From Chlamydiae bacterium RIFCSPLOWO2_12_FULL_45_20 (lineage in GTDB: Bacteria; Chlamydiota; Chlamydiia; Chlamydiales; SM23-39), in the NCBI GenBank assembly GCA_001796285.1, contig MGMD01000026.1, positions 1 to 64,000 of the forward strand: a stretch of DNA of 64,000 nt, in the 5' to 3' direction. Both the position numbers and the translations under genes were made by a program. The notes under the pieces are model-generated. The model was not told the origin of the DNA. It searched no databases and saw nothing but the letters and a program-made list of their open reading frames with translations. Position 1 is the first letter of the stretch; every line of letters starts with the position of its first letter. Of the stretch, positions 53,165-61,408 are shown in pieces.

Positions 53165-54158
53165 GGAACTGTAAAATCCACTTAATAGCGTAGGTGAAAA
53201 TCATATCGGCGCCCGCTCTTTTGATGCCCAGAAGGGTTTCGTAAAAGACTTCAGGGGCATTCAGCCAGCCTGCCTGGTGGGCAGCCATGACCATCGAAAA
53301 TTCTCCGCTGACGTGGTAGGCGGCGATGGGGCGCCTTGTTGCCTCCCTCAGCTTGGTTATAATGTCTAAGTACAAGCTTGCAGGCTTGACCATGAGGATG
53401 TCGGCGCCCTCTTCTTCATCAAGAATTGCCTCCAAAAGGGCCTCTCTATGATTCGCCGGGTCCATCTGATAAGTCTTTTTATTGCCAAATTGCAATCGCG
53501 ACGTCACGGCGTCTCTAAAAGGTCTATAAAGAGAAGATGCGTATTTTGCACTATACGCCAAGATACTGACCTGTATAAATCCCTCTTCATCGAGAGCTTT
53601 TCGAATCGCTCCTATGCGTCCATCCATCATATCGCTCGGCGCGACGATATCGACTCCAGCTCTTGCTTGCATGAGAGCCATTTTTATAAGACAATCCATC
53701 GTTTCATCATTGAGAATTTCCCCCGTTTTGTCAACCAGGCCATCATGTCCGTGCGAGGTAAAAGGGTCCAGAGCAACGTCGGAGATGAGACAAAGATCAG
53801 GGACGGCGAGTTTTATTTCAGAAATTGCCCGAAAAAGCAGCCCATCCTCATTCCAAGCTTCCTCTGCCGCATCGCTTTTTAAGTGGGGAGCTATCACAGG
53901 GAAAAGGGCGATGGATTGCACTCCTAAGTTTTGGTATTCCTTGGCCTCTTGAATGGCAAGGTCGATGGACAATCTTTCAATCGTAGGCATGCTTGGAATG
54001 AGCTCTTTTTTTTGTATGCCATCGATCATGAAAATCGGTGCAACCAAATCATGGACGGAAAGTTTTGTCTCCCGAACCAGATTTCTAATCGCTTCAGACT
54101 TGCGGTTGCGCCGCATTCGTAAGGGAAGGTGGAATTTGTTTTGAAGGATTTGCGTCAT
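53151..54158 (-). CDS. hemB: Porphobilinogen synthase
   Basis: A 335-residue delta-aminolevulinate dehydratase. It joins two ALA molecules into porphobilinogen in heme synthesis. The two active-site lysines lie in LAYSAKYASSLYRPF (about 205) and DILMVKPASLYLDI (about 255). The metal loop reads SDVALDPFTSHGHDG, with Ala/Asp in place of the Cys ligands of zinc enzymes, so this is the magnesium type. It converges on the YjbH-like gene with a 14-bp overlap. In several Chlamydia genomes hemB is at the numbering start, near a predicted origin (from memory). Confidence 0.95.
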   Translation of the reverse strand: MTQILQNKFHLPLRMRRNRKSEAIRNLVRETKLSVHDLVAPIFMIDGIQKKELIPSMPTIERLSIDLAIQEAKEYQNLGVQSIALFPVIAPHLKSDAAEEAWNEDGLLFRAISEIKLAVPDLCLISDVALDPFTSHGHDGLVDKTGEILNDETMDCLIKMALMQARAGVDIVAPSDMMDGRIGAIRKALDEEGFIQVSILAYSAKYASSLYRPFRDAVTSRLQFGNKKTYQMDPANHREALLEAILDEEEGADILMVKPASLYLDIITKLREATRRPIAAYHVSGEFSMVMAAHQAGWLNAPEVFYETLLGIKRAGADMIFTYAIKWILQFLSKT

Positions 54159-54262
54159 TTTTCACTCTTTATTCCCAAAAAATGTACAAACTGAGGTGCT
54201 ATTGAAATTCAAGAAGAGATTGTGATAGAATCGGCATTCCTGTCAATCAAAGCAATGAAGGA

Positions 54263-55129
54263 ATGGGAAGGCGGCTCTTTTTTCTTTTTATTTTTTTGAT
54301 TGGTTGTTCCAAAACGCCAACGCATTCGTATAAGCTGGCCATTTGTGCAATTTTTAAAAATGAGGCTCCTTGGCTCAAGGAGTGGATTGTGTATCACCAC
54401 AACATTCTCGGCGTGGAACATTTTTATCTGTATAACAATGAAAGTTCTGACCATTTTGCAGAAGTGTTGGAGCCTTTTATCAAAAAAGGTCTCGTCGAAC
54501 TGTTGGATTGGGATTCTAAAACCCCGGAACATTTAGCCTACGGTGCTTTTATGGATGCGCCCTGGAACGCCGCTCAGCTAGGTGCTTACAATGACTGTTT
54601 AAAAAAGAAAGCCTTGGGGGTGGCTAAATGGGTTGCGATGATTGACGTGGATGAATTCATTGTTCCTGCACAAGGGGCTAGAGCGTTTCACAAACTTTTA
54701 GAGCAAGCGGAAAAGAAAAAAAAAGGCACTGTTTCTATTCCTTGGCGCATGTTTGGAACGTCAGGTGTTCAGAAGCTAGAAGGGAACGAGCTTCTCACAG
54801 AAAAAATGCTCAGGCGTTCAAAGGACAATGCAGAGTGCAATAAAACTGTGAAAAGTATCCACCGCCCAGAAGCGATAGAATTTTGCCTAATTCACATAGC
54901 AGATAAGCTAAAGCCAGGCTTTGGCTGTACGACTTTTAAACCCCAGTTAGTACAGCTGAACCATTATTGGACTAGAACAGCCGAGTGCTGCCAGTCGAAA
55001 AGAAAAATCTCTAAAGAAACCCACCCACTTCTTTTAGACTCGCTGGATCAGGTAACCGATACCCTTATTTTGCAGTATCTTCCTGAGTTGAGAAAGGGAT
55101 TCAAAAATCATTTCAGATATACAAGATGA
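54263..55129 (+). CDS. GT92-type (DUF23) glycosyltransferase with lipoprotein signal
   Basis: A 288-residue protein that fits glycosyltransferase family 92: KLAICAIFKNEAPWLKEWIV (about 25), EHFYLYNNESSDHFAEVL, and VAMIDVDEFIVPAQ (about 125), where DVD binds the metal. GT92 is found mainly in eukaryotes, with members in intracellular bacteria. The N terminus, FLFIFLIGCSKTP, is a lipobox, so the enzyme should be anchored outside the cytoplasmic membrane, where nucleotide sugars are absent. This suggests either a misleading signal or action after export. It overlaps the convergent GT10-like gene by 22 bp. Confidence 0.75.
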   Translation: MGRRLFFLFIFLIGCSKTPTHSYKLAICAIFKNEAPWLKEWIVYHHNILGVEHFYLYNNESSDHFAEVLEPFIKKGLVELLDWDSKTPEHLAYGAFMDAPWNAAQLGAYNDCLKKKALGVAKWVAMIDVDEFIVPAQGARAFHKLLEQAEKKKKGTVSIPWRMFGTSGVQKLEGNELLTEKMLRRSKDNAECNKTVKSIHRPEAIEFCLIHIADKLKPGFGCTTFKPQLVQLNHYWTRTAECCQSKRKISKETHPLLLDSLDQVTDTLILQYLPELRKGFKNHFRYTR

Positions 55130-56193
55130 GGTAGGATCACATGGATAAAAGCTTCACTTGTAAACACTTTAGCTGAGTCGCTTTGTAAGAACTTTTGAGC
55201 TGCGTCCAAGTAGGTTTGGTAGTCCTCTTTGGGGATCTTTTTGAGAAAACAGTAAAGCTCCTCTTCATCGCAAAATTTTCTCCGATCGATGAAACATTTT
55301 TCTGGGATGAAGTCTGTCACATTGCTCGCTCCCCAATAAACGGGAACAACGCCTGCAGCAAAGCAGTCAAAAATTTTTTCTGTAATATACCCTTTGACAT
55401 CCCGCATATTTTCATAACAGATGCAAAACTTATAGTGTTTCAACGTCTCCAACTTGTCTTGGATAGATCCTTTGTAATTTTTATATTTTGTCGCTTTCCA
55501 CCAATGTCCATAGAGATCAAATTCGCCATCAGGTTTTGTTTCAAAGAACTGGATCATTTTTTTTCTTTTGGAGTATAGCTCTTTGGGATGGTGGCTTGTT
55601 AAGCGCCGGCAAATCATTGTGCAAAATTTTTTCTCATCAAAGGAAGGCAAGTTGGGGATCAACGGTTTAAGCGCAGGGTAGTGGATTTTAAAATATTTTT
55701 TATTATCGACTAAGTCATCATCCCAAGTAAAAATTTTACCAAAATAGGAGTGGATTTTAGGCTTGTAGAGAACTTCTTGCACTGTGGGGGGTTCCCACAT
55801 CACGAGGATCAAATGCTCTTTAGGCACTTTTGAAAAGTCTAATGTACTGACTGTTGGGCCCAGATTCCAAAACATCCAGTATCGGGTAGTTGCGGGAAGA
55901 GGGCTTTTTCTCGGAAGCCCTATTCCGCACCAATGTTTCAGATCTGAAAAACTTCTGATCCATTCAAAGGTGAGAAGCCAAGGGCGGTATTTTTCTATTT
56001 CCCAACTTCTTAGGTCATGCCCATTTTCTAACAGCCTTCTTCGAAGAAGACAAGGCATCGGGATCTCCTCATTGCGTACGCCTTCGAGAAGAGGAAAGTT
56101 CTGTTGCCCTTTGGCCTCCGAGTCGTAGTCGCAGAAAAGCTCTATCTCTGAAGAAAAAAGAGCAAGAGTCAGGGATAGAAAAAAAAAGTACAT
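55108..56193 (-). CDS. GT10 fucosyltransferase-like protein with signal peptide
   Basis: A 361-residue member of the alpha-1,3/4-fucosyltransferase family GT10. The C-terminal signature is complete: FDLYGHWWK (about 225), YKGSIQDKLETLKHYKFCIC, YENMRDVKGYITEKIFDCF and VVPVYWGASNVTDFIP (about 280-300). An upstream segment has HLILVMWEPPTV (about 145). I start at ATG 56193, which gives the signal-like MYFFFLSLTLALFSSEIELF and leaves a 114-bp gap to the divergent thyX. The longer frame to 56289 would overlap nothing conserved. Whether fucose or another deoxysugar is transferred is open. Confidence 0.78.
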   Translation of the reverse strand: MYFFFLSLTLALFSSEIELFCDYDSEAKGQQNFPLLEGVRNEEIPMPCLLRRRLLENGHDLRSWEIEKYRPWLLTFEWIRSFSDLKHWCGIGLPRKSPLPATTRYWMFWNLGPTVSTLDFSKVPKEHLILVMWEPPTVQEVLYKPKIHSYFGKIFTWDDDLVDNKKYFKIHYPALKPLIPNLPSFDEKKFCTMICRRLTSHHPKELYSKRKKMIQFFETKPDGEFDLYGHWWKATKYKNYKGSIQDKLETLKHYKFCICYENMRDVKGYITEKIFDCFAAGVVPVYWGASNVTDFIPEKCFIDRRKFCDEEELYCFLKKIPKEDYQTYLDAAQKFLQSDSAKVFTSEAFIHVILPHLVYLK

Positions 56194-56307
56194 AGCTTGT
56201 TGGAGTTCAGCTCGAACCGAGCTTAGCAAAACAGACCTTGATCCGACAACGATAATCTGGCAAGCTGTTCTTTGGGAAATTTTCGTCACTCATTTTTTGG
56301 AGGTTCA

Positions 56308-57927
56308 ATGCTGGAAGAAGAATTCACTGAAGATCAAGTTAAGATTCTCGGGCATTTCGTTACAAGCGTTTCAAGTAATATCTTTGTTTTAAGAAACCTG
56401 CCTGAAGTGATCAAAGGAGCTCTTTTTTCTCGGTATTCCCGCTCTACTCTTGGGTTAAGAGCCCTTCTTTTGAAAGAATTTATTCTCAACGAAGATACAG
56501 CTTTTGTTTCCATTGTCGGCAAGATCGGAGCGGAAAATAATGCGCAAATGGTCGCTATTCAAAAAGCGCAAAATTTTTATGATCGAATTCTAGACGGCTA
56601 TGGAGATGATTCGATTGGGGAGCTTGGCGGCGCGCATCTTGCCATTGAAAATGTCTCGATGTTGGCGGCTAAGGCGATTGAGGACGGACGGATTGGCGGC
56701 TCGCCTTTAGAAAAGTCCACCCGCTATATCTATTTCGATCAAAAAGTCAATGGGCAGTATCTCTTTTACCAAGAACCTGTACTCATGACTTCCGCTTATC
56801 GGGAACTTTATCTCGATACGTGCAATCATCTATTTGAGGCCTATAGCAAGCTCATCCCGCCTTTAACCACTCTCATGGAACAGGGGTTCCCCAAAGATCC
56901 TAACATTTCTAAAGCCGCTTACACGGCAGCGCTAAGGGCTAAGGTTCTCGATTGCCTAAGGGGGCTTCTTCCAGCTAGCTCCATGACCAATATGGGTGTC
57001 TATGGGAATGGTCGCTTTTTCGAGACACTGTTGCAGAAGCTGAACGCTCACAATCTTGCGGAAATGCAAGAGATCGGAAAAAAATCGCATCAAGAACTAG
57101 CTAAAGTGATCCCTTCTTTTGTGCGCAGGTCAGATCCGAACCATAAGCACTATCAAGCATTTGCCCAATTTACGGAAACGATGCAAAGTGATTTGCATCA
57201 GTTCGCCGAGCTTCATGTTTCTGAAGTAGAGTCGTTTACAAAAGCGGGGGTCAAGCTTATTGATTTTGACAAGGACGGTCCGGCAAAAGTGGCTGGAGCC
57301 CTTCTTTTTGCGGTGACTTCGGGAGGACTTTATGAGCTACAAGAATATTGCCGCAAGCTTCCAGAAGAGGATCTAAACCGCCTTTTGGAAATCGCCTGTT
57401 CCCCGAGGGATAACCGAAGACACAAATCTCCTAGAGCGTTAGAGCATGCAAGCTTCACTTTTGAAATTCTTGCCGACTTTGGAGTCTATCGAGACCTTCA
57501 TCGGCATCGCATGCTCACGCAAGAAAGGCAGCTTCTTTCTTGTCATTTCGGGTACTATACGCCGCCTGAAATGATCGGAACGGATATGGAAAAGGAGTAT
57601 AGAGACGCGATGGAACAGGCAAAAGTTGCTTACGATACGATCGCTCGGGAGCTTCCAGAAGAAGCGCAATATGTAGTTCCTATGGCCTACAACGTCCATT
57701 GGTATTTCCACGCTAACTTGCGTTCTCTTCAGTGGCTTACTGAACTCCGTTCTCAAGCAGCGGGCCACCCGACGTATCGTCTTATTGCTCAAGAAATGGC
57801 TCGCCAAGTGAGTGTCGCCTTGCCTTCTTTTGAGCGCTTCTTTAGATTTGTTGACTTCGAAGGATATGAGCTCGGCAGGTTAGGAGCTGAAATCCGCCAA
57901 GAAGAAAAACAAAAAGCTCGGACGTGA
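56308..57927 (+). CDS. thyX: Double-length ThyX-family thymidylate synthase
   Basis: A 539-residue protein with two ThyX-like halves. The first (about 20-270) contains RYSRSTLGLRALLLKEFI and GDDSIGELGGAHLAIENVSM; the second (about 300-535) contains HKSPRALEHASFTFEILADFG and the canonical RHRMLTQERQLLS FAD/dUMP motif. ThyX uses FAD and methylene-THF to make dTMP. The long form is known in chlamydiae and several other phyla, in place of ThyA. The start at ATG 56308, with GGAGG five bases upstream, is better than the frame start at 56272. It overlaps the permease by 4 bp. Confidence 0.88.
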   Translation: MLEEEFTEDQVKILGHFVTSVSSNIFVLRNLPEVIKGALFSRYSRSTLGLRALLLKEFILNEDTAFVSIVGKIGAENNAQMVAIQKAQNFYDRILDGYGDDSIGELGGAHLAIENVSMLAAKAIEDGRIGGSPLEKSTRYIYFDQKVNGQYLFYQEPVLMTSAYRELYLDTCNHLFEAYSKLIPPLTTLMEQGFPKDPNISKAAYTAALRAKVLDCLRGLLPASSMTNMGVYGNGRFFETLLQKLNAHNLAEMQEIGKKSHQELAKVIPSFVRRSDPNHKHYQAFAQFTETMQSDLHQFAELHVSEVESFTKAGVKLIDFDKDGPAKVAGALLFAVTSGGLYELQEYCRKLPEEDLNRLLEIACSPRDNRRHKSPRALEHASFTFEILADFGVYRDLHRHRMLTQERQLLSCHFGYYTPPEMIGTDMEKEYRDAMEQAKVAYDTIARELPEEAQYVVPMAYNVHWYFHANLRSLQWLTELRSQAAGHPTYRLIAQEMARQVSVALPSFERFFRFVDFEGYELGRLGAEIRQEEKQKART

Positions 57928-59120
57928 ATTACAAACAAGGTAGTGTTTTAGGGGGCATGTTGTTAGTCGCCGGCAGCTGTGTTGGTGCGGGCATGCTGGC
58001 TCTTCCCATTCTGACAGGCCTTGCAGGGTTTTATCCCTCTTTAATCGTCATGGTCGTCGCTTGGTCATTTATGACCTTTACAGGGCTTCTTCTCATTGAA
58101 GTGAATGGTTGGTTCAAGCAGCAAGTCAACCTCATTTCCATGACTCAAGAGTCTTTGGGAAGAAGTGGGCGCATCCTTGCGTGGCTCTCTTATCTTTTTC
58201 TCTTTTACTCCCTTCTCGTTGCCTATACTGCTGCAAGCGGCAAAGTTTTTGCCGCCATCCTCGAGTCGTTCCTTGAAGTAGCCGTTCCCCCTTGGGTTGC
58301 CTCCATGTTTTTTACCTTCCTATTTGGGGTCATAGTATATCTTGGTACAAGGACAGTGGATCTTGTGAACCGCTTTTTGATGATTGGTTTGATTGCCACC
58401 TATCTCGGTATGATAGGACTGGGCTTATCGCGCATTGATCCTGGGCTTTTAGCCTACTCAATGCCTCAATACACTCTTTTATCTCTTCCCGTCTTAGTCG
58501 TCTCTTTTGGATTTCAAAATATGATTCCCAGTTTAACGGCCTATATGAAAGGCGATTTGAAACGCGTGAGGGCAAGCATTATTGGGGGGAGCCTGATCAC
58601 CCTTTTCGTCTATCTCATCTGGTCGATGTTAGTTCTTGGCGTAGTGGCTCCAGCGGAAATTCACAATAGTTATTTAAGGGGAGAGGAGGCTACGATTCCT
58701 CTCCGATCGATGCTGGGCTCCACTGGAATTAGCCAGTTTGCACAAGGATTTGCTTTTTTCGCCATTGTCACTTCATTTCTCGCACAGGGGTTGACGCTGA
58801 CCCATTTTCTTGCAGATGGGTTTAAGCTTCAACCCAAACGGTCGAATGTGTGGTGGCTAGCTTCGCTTGCGCTTCTTCCCCCTCTAGCGCTCGCCCTTTA
58901 CAATCCAACCATTTTTTTCTCAGCCTTGAGTTTTGCCGGTGGCGTTTGTGCGATGATTCTTTTTGGAATTTTGCCGATTTGCATGGCGTGGGTCGGACGT
59001 TATACCGATCGCCATGCCTCCCACTATCACGTGTCGGGAGGAAAGCCCTCCCTCATCATCGGATTTTTTTTCGCGCTCCTTGTTATTGGGTGCGAGCTTT
59101 TCAAACTGTTTTTTGGGTAG
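57924..59120 (+). CDS. tyrP: Tyrosine/tryptophan-specific permease (HAAAP family)
   Basis: A 398-residue inner-membrane permease with about eleven helices. The N-terminal signature GGMLLVAGSCVGAGMLALP is the conserved substrate and sodium/proton site of HAAAP carriers such as TyrP and Mtr; NMIPSLTAYMKGDLKRVRAS and TLTHFLADGFK are also typical. Chlamydial genomes have one or two tyrP copies. The GTG start overlaps the thyX stop (GTGA). Its substrate fits with the aminotransferase gene at 61409. Confidence 0.9.
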   Translation: MNYKQGSVLGGMLLVAGSCVGAGMLALPILTGLAGFYPSLIVMVVAWSFMTFTGLLLIEVNGWFKQQVNLISMTQESLGRSGRILAWLSYLFLFYSLLVAYTAASGKVFAAILESFLEVAVPPWVASMFFTFLFGVIVYLGTRTVDLVNRFLMIGLIATYLGMIGLGLSRIDPGLLAYSMPQYTLLSLPVLVVSFGFQNMIPSLTAYMKGDLKRVRASIIGGSLITLFVYLIWSMLVLGVVAPAEIHNSYLRGEEATIPLRSMLGSTGISQFAQGFAFFAIVTSFLAQGLTLTHFLADGFKLQPKRSNVWWLASLALLPPLALALYNPTIFFSALSFAGGVCAMILFGILPICMAWVGRYTDRHASHYHVSGGKPSLIIGFFFALLVIGCELFKLFFG

Positions 59121-59127
59121 GTCTTGG

Positions 59128-61125
59128 ATGTTTGATTTAAAATCTACTTTTAGGCCTATGGGCGATCAGCCTCAGGCTATTGAAAAACTGATCAGGGGGA
59201 TTGCAGCTCGGAAAAAAGCCCAAGTCTTACTTGGGGTCACGGGCTCTGGAAAAACGTTTACCATGGCTAATCTCATCCAAGCGGCAAGCAAGCCCGCGCT
59301 GATTTTGGCACATAATAAAACATTAGCTGCGCAGCTCTACCAAGAATTTAAAGGGTTTTTCCCCAACAATGCTGTCGAATATTTTGTCTCTTATTACGAT
59401 TATTACCAACCTGAAGCCTATATCGCGCGTACAGATACCTATATTGAAAAAGATCTTGCCATCAATGACCGAATTGAAAAAATGCGTCTCAGTGCAACGC
59501 GCTCTTTAATCGAACGTCCAGATGTCATCATTGTTTCTTCAGTTTCCTGTATTTACGGTTTAGGGTCCCCCGAATATTATCGAGAGATGCTTCTGAAACT
59601 CGAAGTAGGGAAAGAAGTGAGAAGAGATGATGTGCTCCTGCACCTAGTGGAACTCCATTACGAAAGAAGTGATTACGATGTAAGCCGGGGGACCTTTCGA
59701 GCGCGAGGCGATGTATTAGAAATTGTGCCAGCTTATGAAGATGATTTAGCCTATCGCGTGGAGTTTTTTGGAGACGAAATTGAGAGGATGAGTGAAATAG
59801 ATCCTTTGACGGGAAAGGTTCGTCAAAGACTGGAAAAGGTAACGATATTTCCGGGATCTCACTATGTCACGCCTGAAAGTGTCCGATGGGAAGCGATACA
59901 AGCGATTCGAGAGGAGTTACAAGAGCGCTTAGAGTTTTTCCAAAAGGAAAATAGACTGATAGAAGCCCAAAGAATTCGTGAGAGAACGCAGTATGATCTA
60001 GAGATGATCCGAGAAATTGGATACTGTAAGGGGGTAGAAAACTATTCCAGGCATTTTAGCCGAAGAAAACCTGGAGAGCCTTCTGCGTGTTTAATCGATT
60101 ATTTCCCCAAAGATTTTCTTTTTTTCATAGATGAATCGCACCAGACATTACCCCAGCTTCATGCCATGTATAACGGGGATCGTGCTAGGAAACAGGCGCT
60201 TGTTGAATTTGGTTTCCGCCTCCCTTCAGCCTATGATAATCGTCCGCTTAAATTTGAAGAGACCTATGAAAAGCTCCATCAGGTCATTTACGTATCTGCT
60301 ACCCCTGGTCGTTGGGAAATAGAAGAGGCAGCAGGAGATGTAGTTCAGCAGGTGATCCGACCTACAGGCCTTCTCGATCCAGAAATGGAGCTGCGGCCGG
60401 CTCAAGGTCAGGTCGATGATTCTTTGGAAGAAATTCGTAAAGAGTCAGAGCAAGGGGGGAGGATTCTTGTGACGACTTTGACCAAAAAATTGGCAGAAGA
60501 TCTTTCTAAATACCTCAACGAGATTGGCGTAAAGGCAAAATATTTGCACTCAGATATAGACACTTTAGAAAGGATGCAAATCATCAAATCTTTAAGGCTC
60601 GGGGCTTTTGATGTCCTGGTTGGGATCAATTTGTTACGAGAAGGTCTGGATCTTCCTGAAGTCACTTTGGTGGTTATTTTAGATGCAGACAAAGAAGGGT
60701 TTCTTCGCTCTGAAACAGCCCTCATTCAAACTTGTGGAAGGGCGGCTCGTAACGTGCGTGGACGAGTGATTTTATATGGAGATAAAGAGACCGCTGCGAT
60801 TCGAAATGCGATGGCAGTGACAAAAAAGAGAAGAGCTTATCAAGACGCCTACAATCAGAAGCATGGCATCCTTCCTAAAACCGCCGTGAGAGGCGATATT
60901 TCCTCGCTTGAGGAGACGTTTGGTATCCCTGAAGCGCCGCCTGAATCAACAGAGAAGAAACAAGAAATGGACATTGCCGATCTTGAGAGCAAGATTAAAG
61001 AGTGTGAAGCAGAAATGCGAAAGGCTGCAAAAGAGCTTCGCTTTGAAGAGGCAGCGAAAGCTCGCGATCTAATGCGTTATTATCAAAAGATCGAAATGTT
61101 AAAAACGGATACACTTCAGGCATGA
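59128..61125 (+). CDS. uvrB: Excinuclease ABC subunit B
   Basis: A 665-residue UvrB, the damage-verifying helicase of nucleotide excision repair. Walker A is LLGVTGSGKTFTMA. The beta-hairpin region is YYDYYQPEAYIARTDTYIEK, helicase motifs include FFIDESHQTLPQ and RAARNVRGRVILYGD, and the C-terminal UVR domain (about 620-655) reads ELRFEEAAKARDLMRYY. The start at ATG 59128 gives the standard N terminus (MFDLKSTFRPMGDQP); the frame continuing to 58963 only overlaps tyrP. It overlaps a small ORF at its end. Confidence 0.96.
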   Translation: MFDLKSTFRPMGDQPQAIEKLIRGIAARKKAQVLLGVTGSGKTFTMANLIQAASKPALILAHNKTLAAQLYQEFKGFFPNNAVEYFVSYYDYYQPEAYIARTDTYIEKDLAINDRIEKMRLSATRSLIERPDVIIVSSVSCIYGLGSPEYYREMLLKLEVGKEVRRDDVLLHLVELHYERSDYDVSRGTFRARGDVLEIVPAYEDDLAYRVEFFGDEIERMSEIDPLTGKVRQRLEKVTIFPGSHYVTPESVRWEAIQAIREELQERLEFFQKENRLIEAQRIRERTQYDLEMIREIGYCKGVENYSRHFSRRKPGEPSACLIDYFPKDFLFFIDESHQTLPQLHAMYNGDRARKQALVEFGFRLPSAYDNRPLKFEETYEKLHQVIYVSATPGRWEIEEAAGDVVQQVIRPTGLLDPEMELRPAQGQVDDSLEEIRKESEQGGRILVTTLTKKLAEDLSKYLNEIGVKAKYLHSDIDTLERMQIIKSLRLGAFDVLVGINLLREGLDLPEVTLVVILDADKEGFLRSETALIQTCGRAARNVRGRVILYGDKETAAIRNAMAVTKKRRAYQDAYNQKHGILPKTAVRGDISSLEETFGIPEAPPESTEKKQEMDIADLESKIKECEAEMRKAAKELRFEEAAKARDLMRYYQKIEMLKTDTLQA

Positions 61126-61253
61126 CTTCAGACGCCGCGGTGCCGTTATCGAAACTTCTTTTGGGTTGGGGGATGATCAGCTGTTCCACGCTGTTTGGGA
61201 TTTTGATGATCTCCTTAAGTATTGAGAAGCTGAGTTCTAAAGATGGAGCGTAG
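61122..61253 (+). CDS. Small membrane ORF coupled to uvrB
   Basis: A 43-codon frame begins at the ATG that overlaps the uvrB stop (ATGA, 61122-61125) and ends at TAG 61251-61253. It has one hydrophobic segment (LLLGWGMISCSTLFGILMIS) followed by LSIEKLSSKDGA. The ATGA overlap is the same coupling seen across this window, which supports translation. The 3 prime end lies over the antisense tRNA-Ala gene by 10 bp. Family unknown. It is short enough that chance cannot be excluded. Confidence 0.4.
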   Translation: MTSDAAVPLSKLLLGWGMISCSTLFGILMISLSIEKLSSKDGA

Positions 61254-61316
61254 CGGGGTCGAACCGCTGGCCTCAACAATGCCATTGTTGCGCTCTACCA
61301 ACTGAGCTAACGCCCC
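61244..61316 (-). tRNA. tRNA-Ala (GGC anticodon)
   Basis: A 73-nt cloverleaf on the minus strand. The acceptor stem GGGGCGT pairs with ACGCTCC; the D-arm is GCTCAGTTGGTAGAGC; the anticodon stem CAACA/TGTTG holds the loop ATGGCAT with anticodon GGC; the T-arm is AGCGGTTCGACCCCGCT. The discriminator is A, and CCA is not encoded (next bases are TCT). Confidence 0.95.
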
Positions 61317-61408
61317 AGGTCTTGGGACTCCCGAGTTTAAAGGGTTCCCCTATTTTGGTTCAAGTAGTACACTCCTTGATAAATCGGGATTCTAGCAATG
61401 GGAGGAAA

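Noticed and set aside
58963-59127. Longer UvrB N terminus
   Set aside because: This part lies within tyrP and has no UvrB similarity; family proteins start at MFDLKSTF.
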